The position numbers and the translations under genes were made by a program. A DNA stretch of 39,950 bases from JBCBJX01 sp038522735 (GTDB lineage Bacteria; Pseudomonadota; Alphaproteobacteria; Caulobacterales; Parvularculaceae): assembly GCA_038522735.1 (NCBI GenBank), contig JBCBJX010000018.1, forward strand, positions 1 to 39,950. Direction: 5' to 3'. Of the stretch, positions 25,809-32,143 are shown one piece after another. The notes below the pieces were generated by a model, which saw nothing but the letters and a program-made list of their open reading frames with translations, was not told the DNA's origin and ran no database searches. Position 1 is the first letter of the stretch. Every line of letters starts with the position of its first letter.

Positions 25809-25848
25809 GCCCGCCTCGGGATGTCGGCGGGCGCTTCCTCCAGAAACC

Positions 25849-25864
25849 AACCGTTCATACGGTT
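25849..25864. promoter_or_regulatory. Candidate TetR operator, AACCGT-N4-ACGGTT
   Basis: AACCGTTCATACGGTT has perfect 6-bp arms around a 4-base centre. It lies between the divergent carboxyltransferase (ATG 25808) and TetR (ATG 25922) genes, immediately downstream of a probable minus-strand promoter. A third ACGGT occurs 13 bp further on (25872-25876). This is the placement expected for a self-regulating TetR repressor. The core ACCG-N6-CGGT recurs at 12598-12615. Confidence 0.55.
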
Positions 25865-25871
25865 TTTCTTT

Positions 25872-25900
25872 ACGGTACGGGCCGGGAGCGCTAGCGTCAA
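25872..25900 (-). promoter_or_regulatory. Probable promoter of the Atu-like operon
   Basis: On the minus strand TTGACG (25900-25895) and TACCGT (25877-25872) are spaced by 17 bases. The -10 is weak. The palindrome at 25849-25864 would cover the transcription start region, so a bound repressor would block initiation. Confidence 0.42.
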
Positions 25901-25921
25901 CGAAAATCAGACGAGGCGCGA

Positions 25922-26551
25922 ATGGCGACGACGGAGCTGTCGAGACAGCAGCAAAAGAGCCAGGACATGAAGCGGCGGGTGCGGTCGGCGGCGATCGCGT
26001 CCCTCGCTGAACTCGGTTACGACCGCACCTCCATCAAGCGCGTGGTGGAGCGGGCCGATGTGAGCCAGGGCGCGCTGCTGCATCATTTTCCAACCAAGAC
26101 GGACCTGATGGCGGCGGTGGCCGAACACCTTTTCGGGCGTGCGGTGCGCTGGGCGCGGATGATGGCGGGCGCGGGCGATGCGGGTCTTCAAAGTCTCACC
26201 ATGCGCTCCTGGAAAGAACAGTTCCGTACGGACGAGTACGCCGCGCTTCTTGAGATCCTCACCGCCGCCCGCACCCACAAAGACCTGCACGCCCGCATCG
26301 CCGGAACCTTGCGCGACTGGCATGATGTGAACGAGGCGGAGCTGGTGCGCCTCTTCCGCGAGGCGGGCGCCGACGACAGCCGCATTTCGTCCATCGTCGC
26401 GATTTCGCGCTGCCTGATGAGCGGGCTTCTCGTCCACGACGCACTGGTGCGCGACGAGCGCGAGGTGGAGAAGGTGCTGCAGGACTGGGACGCGATCCGG
26501 GAGACGTATCTGCAGGCGGTGAGGTGCGAACACAAACTGTCTTCGTCCTGA
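25922..26551 (+). CDS. TetR-family regulator, divergent from the Atu-like operon
   Basis: The 209-residue regulator has an N-terminal helix-turn-helix with LAELGYDRTSIKRVVERADVS and GALLHHFPTKTDLMAAV, and a helical ligand-binding domain that I cannot assign to a named subfamily. It is transcribed away from the carboxyltransferase, with a 113-bp gap containing the palindrome at 25849-25864, an arrangement like atuR/atuA or liuR. It probably senses an acyl-CoA of the pathway and represses both directions. Its last residues and stop codon (TCG TCC TGA) lie inside a dispersed palindromic repeat that begins at 26541, so the C-terminal end is repeat-derived. Confidence 0.87.
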   Translation: MATTELSRQQQKSQDMKRRVRSAAIASLAELGYDRTSIKRVVERADVSQGALLHHFPTKTDLMAAVAEHLFGRAVRWARMMAGAGDAGLQSLTMRSWKEQFRTDEYAALLEILTAARTHKDLHARIAGTLRDWHDVNEAELVRLFREAGADDSRISSIVAISRCLMSGLLVHDALVRDEREVEKVLQDWDAIRETYLQAVRCEHKLSSS

Positions 26552-26648
26552 GGAGCCCGCGAAGCGGGCGTCGCGAAGGACGGCGGCGAGAGCAGTTCTT
26601 GCGGCTCGTCCTTCGCGACGCGGCCCGCGGCCGCTCCTCAGGACGAAG
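26541..26648. repeat. Dispersed palindromic repeat pair overlapping the TetR 3' end
   Basis: CTTCGTCCTGAGGAGC at 26541-26556 faces its complement at 26633-26648, with inner hairpins (CCCGCGAAGCGGG on the left) and GTCGCGAAGGACGG segments. The left unit supplies the TetR stop codon at 26549-26551. The right unit ends 18 bases before the GTG start of the following SDR. Confidence 0.85.
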
Positions 26649-26666
26649 ATTGAGCGGGAGAAGAAA

Positions 26667-27545
26667 GTGACCGACCAGTACCAATCGATCCTTCGTGCAG
26701 GCTGCTTCGAGGGCCGTGTCGTCGTCGTCACCGGCGCCGGCTCGGGCATCGGGCGGTGCGTCGCCCATGAGCTCGCGAGCCTCGGCGCCAAAGTCGTCAT
26801 TACGGGACGCAAACAGGAGAAGCTCGACGCCGTCGCTGCGGAGATCGCCGAGGACGGGGGCGCCGTCTCAACGGAGGCCTTCGACATCCGCGAGGAGGAG
26901 GCGGTGCGGGCCGCCGTCTCGCGGATCCTCGCGCGCGAAGGCGCGATCCACGGGCTCGTCAACAACGCCGGCGGTCAGTACCCGGCGCTCCTCGAAGGCA
27001 TCACCCAGAAGGGCTTCGAGACGGTGGTGAGGACGAACCTCGTCGGCGGGTTTCTTGTGGCGCGGGAGTGCTTCACCCAGCACATGAAGGAGAACGGCGG
27101 CGCGGTGGTGAACGTCACGGCGGACTTCTGGGACGGCATGGCCGGCATGGGGCATTCCGGCGCCGCCCGCGCCGGCATGGACAATTTCACGAAGACCGCC
27201 GCGGTGGAGTGGGCGGCGTCCGGCGTCAGGGTGAACGCCGTCGCTCCGGGCTGGATCGCGTCCTCCGGCCTCGACACGTATGAGGATGAGTTCACCAAAG
27301 CGATGCTGCCTGAGCTGAAGAAGCACGTGCCGCTCAAACGCCTCGCCACGGAGGCGGAAGTCTCCGCCGTCATCTGTTTCCTCCTCTCCGACGGGGCGGC
27401 GTTCGTCTCGGGCGCGAACGTCCCCATTGACGGCGCTGCGAGCCAGGGCCGGCCGATCTTTCCGCTCGCGCCGGCGAAAAACGTTCAAGCCTTTCAAGGG
27501 TTTCACCGCTATCGGGCGCCCGCCTCGATCGGAGAGGAGGGCTGA
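26667..27545 (+). CDS. PECR-like SDR (trans-2-enoyl-CoA reductase/AtuG-like)
   Basis: This 292-residue SDR has TGAGSGIG at 22-29 and NNAGG. At the active site it has HSGAARAG instead of Y-x3-K: aligned on the following Ala-Gly, Ser164 and Arg168 occupy the Tyr and Lys positions. HSGAARAG followed by a DNFTKT-type helix is typical of peroxisomal trans-2-enoyl-CoA reductase (PECR) and, as I recall, of Pseudomonas AtuG. It probably reduces an enoyl- or dienoyl-CoA with NADPH. The start is GTG at 26667 with GGGAG about 8 bases before it. A roughly 40-residue C-terminal tail extends beyond the usual SDR end. It follows the TetR gene and precedes the acyl-CoA synthetase. Confidence 0.82.
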   Translation: MTDQYQSILRAGCFEGRVVVVTGAGSGIGRCVAHELASLGAKVVITGRKQEKLDAVAAEIAEDGGAVSTEAFDIREEEAVRAAVSRILAREGAIHGLVNNAGGQYPALLEGITQKGFETVVRTNLVGGFLVARECFTQHMKENGGAVVNVTADFWDGMAGMGHSGAARAGMDNFTKTAAVEWAASGVRVNAVAPGWIASSGLDTYEDEFTKAMLPELKKHVPLKRLATEAEVSAVICFLLSDGAAFVSGANVPIDGAASQGRPIFPLAPAKNVQAFQGFHRYRAPASIGEEG

Positions 27546-27656
27546 CCGCCCAGCCGGCGGCGGCTTCTGCTTCCCCCGGCCGCCTCAGCCCGCTAGACCA
27601 GAGAAAAGCGCCGGAAAACAGGCGTTTCCACGGATGTCGAAGGAGGACCGCACGCC

Positions 27657-29354
27657 ATGGCCGACGCCGCCCAGAGTTTCACTGACCGCGAAGCGGCGAT
27701 CGCCCACGTGAAGGCGACGAACCCCCTGTTCGAAGTGGGCGAAGCGGAGATCCGCGGGCTGACCTATCGGGTCTTCAAGAACGCGCCGCCCTCCCTGCGC
27801 GATCTCTTCGGCTTCGCCGCCCTGCACGGCGACAAGGACTTCATCGTCTATGCGGACGAACGCTACTCCTTCATGGAGACGGTGGCCAACGGGAACCGCT
27901 TCGCTCACGCCCTCATCGACGATCTCGGCGTGAAGCCGGGCGACAAGGTCGGCATCGCCATGCGGAATTACCCCGAATGGTGCTTCGCCTATATCGGCGC
28001 GATCTCCATGGGGGCGGTCGTCGTGCCCCTCAACGCCTGGTGGGGCACGGAGGAGTTCGACTACGCCCTCGGCGACTGCGATGCGAACGTCATCGTCTGC
28101 GACGCCAGGCGCATGGAGGCGCTGAAGCCGCTGAAGGAGAAGCATGGTCTCACGCTCATTCTCGCGCGGGAAACGGGCGAGGGCGCTGACCATCGCTTCG
28201 AGCGACTGATCGAGGGCAAGTCCGTCGACGCGCCGACGAACCCGATCGATCCGGATGCAGACTTCTGCATCTCGTACACCTCGGGCTCGACAGGTCATCC
28301 GAAGGGCGTCGTTCTCACTCACCGGAGCGCGCTCTCCACCATCATGTCCTGGGCGCTGCTTGCGGAGTCGATGAAGTTCATCGACGGCGACATGTTCGGC
28401 GACACGCCGGGCGTCCTCATGGGCATCCCGCTTTTCCACGTCACCGCCTCCCACTCGCATTTCATGCTGTCGATGGTCGCGGGGCGGAAGATCGTGATGA
28501 TGTACAAATGGGACGTGGAAGAAGCGATCGAGCTCCTGGACAAAGAACAGCTTTCCAACTTCGTCGGCGTGCCGACCCAGTCGCTGGAGCTTGCGAACCA
28601 TATCGGCGATCGGCGACTGCCGCACCTCATCGATATCGGGTCGGGCGGCGCGAAACGACCGCCGGAGCATGTGGAGCGGATCGCCAAGGCGTTCCCAGGC
28701 GCCCATCCTTCCTCCGGCTACGGCCTGACGGAGACCAACGCCCTCGGCGCCGTCATCGGCCGCGCGGAGTATCGCGAGCGGCCGGACTCCACGGGCAAGA
28801 TCGTCCCGCCCCTGACGGACATCAAGATCGTCAATGAAGGGAAAGAAATGCCCGCGGGCGAGAAGGGCGAGATCTGGATCCGCTCGCCCGCGAACTTCCG
28901 CGAATACCTTAACAAACCGGAGGCCACCGCCGACGCCTTCGCCGAGGACGGATGGTTCCGCACCGGCGATATGGGCCGCTTCGACGAGGAAGGGTACCTC
29001 TATGTCGAAGGGCGCTACAAAGACATCATCATCCGCGGCGGAGAGAATATTTCGGCCCTCGAAGTCGAAAATGCGATCTACTCGGATGAAAACATCGCTG
29101 AAGTCGCGGTCATCTCCGTGCCCGACGACGTCCTCGGCGAAATCGTCGGCGCGATCGTCGTCCCGAAGCCCGGCTGCGCGGTCGATCCCGCCTCGGTGCG
29201 CGAAACGGCTCTCAAACACCTCGCGAAGTTCAAGGCGCCGGAAGTCGTCTGGATCGCCCCGGAACAGCTCCCCCGCGTCGGCACCGGCAAGATCGACAAG
29301 CTGACGACGCGTCAGGTCGCCCTCGCAAACGAACCGCACTGGAAAGCGGGCTGA
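27657..29354 (+). CDS. AMP-forming acyl-CoA synthetase (class I adenylate-forming)
   Basis: The enzyme activates a carboxylic acid to its CoA ester via an acyl-adenylate. The 565-residue protein has the P-loop SYTSGSTGHPKG at 206-217, the A5 motif SGYGLTETNA, WFRTGDMGRFDEEGYLYVEGR with the ribose-binding Asp and hinge, and catalytic Lys545 in GTGKIDK. An AAGGAGGA ribosome-binding site lies about 9 bases before the ATG. It sits downstream of the PECR-like SDR and could be the AtuH-equivalent that feeds the pathway with citronellyl- or other isoprenoid acyl-CoA. Chain-length preference cannot be read from the sequence. Confidence 0.88.
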   Translation: MADAAQSFTDREAAIAHVKATNPLFEVGEAEIRGLTYRVFKNAPPSLRDLFGFAALHGDKDFIVYADERYSFMETVANGNRFAHALIDDLGVKPGDKVGIAMRNYPEWCFAYIGAISMGAVVVPLNAWWGTEEFDYALGDCDANVIVCDARRMEALKPLKEKHGLTLILARETGEGADHRFERLIEGKSVDAPTNPIDPDADFCISYTSGSTGHPKGVVLTHRSALSTIMSWALLAESMKFIDGDMFGDTPGVLMGIPLFHVTASHSHFMLSMVAGRKIVMMYKWDVEEAIELLDKEQLSNFVGVPTQSLELANHIGDRRLPHLIDIGSGGAKRPPEHVERIAKAFPGAHPSSGYGLTETNALGAVIGRAEYRERPDSTGKIVPPLTDIKIVNEGKEMPAGEKGEIWIRSPANFREYLNKPEATADAFAEDGWFRTGDMGRFDEEGYLYVEGRYKDIIIRGGENISALEVENAIYSDENIAEVAVISVPDDVLGEIVGAIVVPKPGCAVDPASVRETALKHLAKFKAPEVVWIAPEQLPRVGTGKIDKLTTRQVALANEPHWKAG

Positions 29355-29360
29355 CAAAAC

Positions 29361-29520
29361 TCATCCCTCTCCCGAGGGGAGAGGGACCGAGGGTGAGGGG
29401 ACGCGATGTCGAATTCAAATCGGGAGAGGCGGAACGGAACTGGCGCCGTACGCAGCCGTTATCCGGCGCGGACGGATCGCTCCCCCTCACCCCCGACCCC
29501 TCTCCCCTCGGGAGAGGGGT
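29361..29520. repeat. Composite inverted repeat (CCCTCTCCC...GGGAGAGGG family)
   Basis: A palindrome at 29365-29385 (CCCTCTCCC / GGGAGAGGG arms) with an adjoining GAGGGTGAGGGG is repeated in opposite orientation at about 29483-29520. This fills the 173-bp gap between the acyl-CoA synthetase and the thioesterase. When read through, it encodes the PLTPDPSPLGRG peptide often seen in mis-extended proteins. A relative lies at 37328-37484. Confidence 0.82.
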
Positions 29521-29527
29521 GTGGAGC

Positions 29528-29977
29528 ATGACCGAAAAACCGCCCCGCAGCCGCCGCGCGGACTACCCGCACCTGCGCCCCGTCCCCACCCGCTGGGCCG
29601 ACAACGACGTCTACGGACACGTCAACAACGTCGCCTATTACGCCTTCTTCGATACGGCGGTGAACGCCTTCCTGATCGAGAACGGCGTCCTCGACCCGAA
29701 AACGAGCGAGGTCATCGGCCTCGTCGTCGAAACCTCCTGCCGCTACCACGCCCCGCTCTCCTTCCCGGAGACGCTGACCGCAGGCGTCCGCGTCGCCCGG
29801 TTGGGGAATTCCTCCGTCACCTACGAACTCGCCATCTTCGGCGAGGGCGCAGACGAAGCCGCCGCCGAGGGGAGGTTCACGCATGTTTATGTGGACGCGG
29901 AGACCCGGCGGCCGGTGCAGGTGCCGGAGGCGATGCGGGGGGTGTTGGCGGGCCTGCTCCCTAACCATCTTGAATAA
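29528..29977 (+). CDS. Hot-dog acyl-CoA thioesterase (4-hydroxybenzoyl-CoA thioesterase/YbgC family)
   Basis: The 149-residue hot-dog protein has TRWADNDVYGHVNNVAYYAFFD (about residues 20-40), where the Asp-Val-Tyr-Gly-His stretch corresponds to the active-site Asp of the 4HBT family, followed by the FLIENG helix and the ETSCRYHAPLSFPETL strand. It would hydrolyse an acyl-CoA and relieve CoA trapping. ATG 29528 is chosen because upstream sequence is only the inverted repeat. The final codons (LLPNHLE, stop 29975-29977) overlap the end of the convergent AT-rich ATPase gene by 17 bp. The GC-rich sequence stops just there, so the natural C-terminus may have been replaced when the island inserted. 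Confidence 0.85.
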   Translation: MTEKPPRSRRADYPHLRPVPTRWADNDVYGHVNNVAYYAFFDTAVNAFLIENGVLDPKTSEVIGLVVETSCRYHAPLSFPETLTAGVRVARLGNSSVTYELAIFGEGADEAAAEGRFTHVYVDAETRRPVQVPEAMRGVLAGLLPNHLE

Positions 29978-31556
29978 TTCTAGTGATGATCTCCTTCATG
30001 CCAGCCGGCTGAAATTCATCATCCTTCATTCTCGCTATAATCAAATTACAAAACACGTCATACTTAATATCCAAATGTTCGCTAACAAACTGACGTAATA
30101 CGTCGCGCCCCCGGAAAGTTTTCTTCCAATCTTCACTCAGAAGTGCAGACGTAAAGCTTTCACGAATTTTTTCTTCTTGAGCACGAAGGTTCGCCAAGGA
30201 AAATCTTTCATCTTTTTGCTGTAATAAATCCTTTGTCATATTAGAAATGGAGTCGTGTAATTCTCCTGCAAAATCTTCCGAATCACCAGAAATGCGCGTA
30301 TTAACTTTCGCTTGGATTTCACGATGGGCGAACTTCGATAGCTCAGAGCGAACGCTTAACTCAATGGATTTTCGGGCCGAACTTTTCAGGGCCTGTTGAA
30401 CTTCATAATCGCTTTTAAAAGAATTGATATTGATATCAGTCAGAGCTTTGTGAATATATTTTTCCTCCAATAAGAAGTTTTCGATATGGTATACCCCCCA
30501 AGTAAACCACCGGACTGACGAACTTGTTTTATCGTCGCGGTCAAGATCTGTAATAGCATAAAATTGGAAAGGTACTTTTTCGGTTTCTGAAGCATTCTCC
30601 AGAACTTCTAATAATGACATTGCTTTCATTTTATTTCCGCTAGGAATTAGATTTCCTACAGACAAAACTTCTGGGAAAAGACGAGAGACCATCATTTTGT
30701 CAAATTCACTATCACCTCCGCCTTCTAAAAGTATTGTCTTTCCGCTCGGGTGGAAAGATGCAAGATCCCCAACGAGATCAATCAAGGCATTTTCCAAGTC
30801 GGCATTTAATTGTAACTGTTTTATTTGCGGTTCATTCTCTTTTATTTGATTACACGGGAGCATATGATAAACTGAATATTCAGTACTTTTTACTGTTCGC
30901 CGAAGAAGTGCAACCGAATGTGTAACTAGCCAAACTTGATTATTGGAAGCCAAACCAAGTTTTTTATGATAGAAGTTTGGCAATTCACGTATAAGCCTTG
31001 GATTTAAATGAAGCTCTGGTTCATCAAGAAGTATAACAGAATATCGCGGTGCCGAATTTCTAATTCGAAGATATCCATATATAATCTCTTTTTCTCCAGA
31101 ACTAAGTTCATCCAAATCATGAGTGCCCACCTCAGAGATTTCTACAGGAAATCTAAGGCTTCCGTCTTTTTGTGGTCGCGGCCCGAGGAACTTTTTGTCA
31201 GGGAAAAATGTAGAAAATAGTTCGTCCAACGTACTATCTAAATCGCTATTTTCTGGGAATTCAACCCCAGCCTTCTCAGCTAAAATATCTTTAACATAGG
31301 CAGCTGCCATTTCGCTTTTGACGTTTGTGTATTTACTATTATAATTATAAATCGCGCTTTGTCTGAGCTGTGATCCATCTGTTCTGAGATTTAGGTTTAC
31401 GCTGGAAATATTTTCTCTAGAGTAAGATCGCTGTGGACCGTGAAAGTCTATAACTCCTATTAGATTAGGTCTGTACGTAAGAAGTATTATTTCCAAAGAA
31501 TGGCAATCCGACCGTTTAATTTCTCCATTTGGCAATATTGTAAGGCTTCCATTCAA
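29961..31556 (-). CDS. C-terminal fragment of the AAA ATPase (signature, Walker B and DUF4435-like piece)
   Basis: This 531-codon piece lies downstream of the internal TAA, seven codons past the stop. The only nearby start is a TTG at 31556 without a clear ribosome-binding site. It holds the ABC signature, Walker B and the putative nuclease residues but no Walker A. If both pieces were translated, the ATPase site could in principle form in trans; nothing in the sequence demonstrates this. Confidence 0.65.
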   Translation of the reverse strand: MNGSLTILPNGEIKRSDCHSLEIILLTYRPNLIGVIDFHGPQRSYSRENISSVNLNLRTDGSQLRQSAIYNYNSKYTNVKSEMAAAYVKDILAEKAGVEFPENSDLDSTLDELFSTFFPDKKFLGPRPQKDGSLRFPVEISEVGTHDLDELSSGEKEIIYGYLRIRNSAPRYSVILLDEPELHLNPRLIRELPNFYHKKLGLASNNQVWLVTHSVALLRRTVKSTEYSVYHMLPCNQIKENEPQIKQLQLNADLENALIDLVGDLASFHPSGKTILLEGGGDSEFDKMMVSRLFPEVLSVGNLIPSGNKMKAMSLLEVLENASETEKVPFQFYAITDLDRDDKTSSSVRWFTWGVYHIENFLLEEKYIHKALTDININSFKSDYEVQQALKSSARKSIELSVRSELSKFAHREIQAKVNTRISGDSEDFAGELHDSISNMTKDLLQQKDERFSLANLRAQEEKIRESFTSALLSEDWKKTFRGRDVLRQFVSEHLDIKYDVFCNLIIARMKDDEFQPAGMKEIITRIIQDG

Positions 31557-31577
31557 AAATTCATTAGATAGCTCTTT

Positions 31578-32015
31578 TTATACTATTGGCCTGCGTTCGG
31601 TAATTCTTCTTCGTATCTCTTTATCTTTTTCTATTTGGTTTTCACTTTTGAGATAGTTTCCGTAGGCACCCCATTCGTTTTTCATAAGATCATTAAAGTT
31701 AGATAGAATATACTCTTTTTCATTTTCGTGAATTCGAAATTTGGCTTCTATATTCATCGGTTTTTCTGGATCGTTGAATAAGTTTTTATCAACTCTTTGA
31801 AATTGATCAATTCGAATTTGAAACTCGCCAAGCCATTGCTCAAAAGCGTTGGCTTGATACCCACCGTATGCAGAAGATAACAGTCTTATTGCGTCAAGGA
31901 TGCACGATTTCCCCGAACCATTTTGGCCGGCAACAATTACAGTTGTGCCCAGTTCTTCGAGTTTGATCTCTCGTATTCCACGCAGGTTCGAGATATACAA
32001 TGACTCAATTTTCAC
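31578..32015 (-). CDS. N-terminal fragment of the AAA ATPase (Walker A piece)
   Basis: This is the 145-residue open piece upstream of the internal TAA, starting GTG at 32015 with a stop (TAA) two codons before it, so no longer start exists. It contains the Walker A GQNGSGKS but no Walker B, so it cannot be a functional ATPase alone. See the combined entry for 29961-32015. Confidence 0.7.
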   Translation of the reverse strand: MKIESLYISNLRGIREIKLEELGTTVIVAGQNGSGKSCILDAIRLLSSAYGGYQANAFEQWLGEFQIRIDQFQRVDKNLFNDPEKPMNIEAKFRIHENEKEYILSNFNDLMKNEWGAYGNYLKSENQIEKDKEIRRRITERRPIV

Positions 32016-32089
32016 GTGTTAGATCCAGTGCTTATGTTTTTGCGCAGGGAGATTGATTGCAGATTGAAGTAAGTCGCTGCACTACCCGC

Positions 32090-32118
32090 TTGTCCAGAGA
32101 AATGAGGTAGCAGATTCT
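32090..32118 (+). promoter_or_regulatory. Weak promoter candidate for the second beta-oxidation operon
   Basis: TTGTCC (32090-32095) and GATTCT (32113-32118) are 17 bases apart, 26 bases before the ATG at 32144. An AGGAG ribosome-binding site lies between. Matches to consensus are only partial. Confidence 0.28.
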
Positions 32119-32143
32119 ACGCCCAAACCGACAGGAGTCCCCC

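Larger units (their letters stand above)
29961..32015 (-). pseudogene. AAA/ABC-type ATPase with DUF4435-like (TOPRIM-like) C-terminus, interrupted by one in-frame TAA
   Basis: Two pieces in the same frame form one protein of about 683 residues split by a TAA at 31578-31580. The N-terminal piece (32015-31578, GTG start, 145 residues) has a RecF-like opening and Walker A GQNGSGKS at 30-37. The C-terminal piece continues directly; its first possible restart is TTG at 31556. Counting from there it has ABC signature ELSSGEKE (~150), Walker B VILLDEPELHLNP (~174), H-loop VTHS (~211), then LLEGGGDSEFD (~276), ITDLDRDD (~335) and YHIENFLL (~356), resembling DUF4435/TOPRIM nucleases. Such proteins occur in anti-phage systems. 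Codon use and AT-richness differ sharply from the surroundings, indicating horizontal transfer. It may be dead, a sequencing error, or two polypeptides. Confidence 0.78.
29958..32040. mobile_element. AT-rich genomic island carrying the ATPase gene
   Basis: Base composition changes abruptly from GC-rich to AT-rich at about 29960 and back at about 32040-32100. Only the interrupted ATPase gene is inside. I see no integrase, transposase, clear flanking direct repeat or terminal inverted repeat, so the means of entry is unknown. The edges are estimates by eye. Confidence 0.6.

Noticed and set aside
27585..29357. 590-codon minus-strand frame opposite the acyl-CoA synthetase
   Set aside because: It is a shadow of the synthetase codons: no recognisable motif and composition driven by reverse-complement codons.
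29393..29527. Longer start for the thioesterase
   Set aside because: The added residues translate the palindromic repeat (PLTPDPSPLGRG) and are a known type of mis-extension.
29958..32040. Prophage or transposon remnant
   Set aside because: Apart from base composition and the ATPase gene there is no integrase, transposase, tRNA-end or terminal repeat, so nothing more specific than an imported island is supported.
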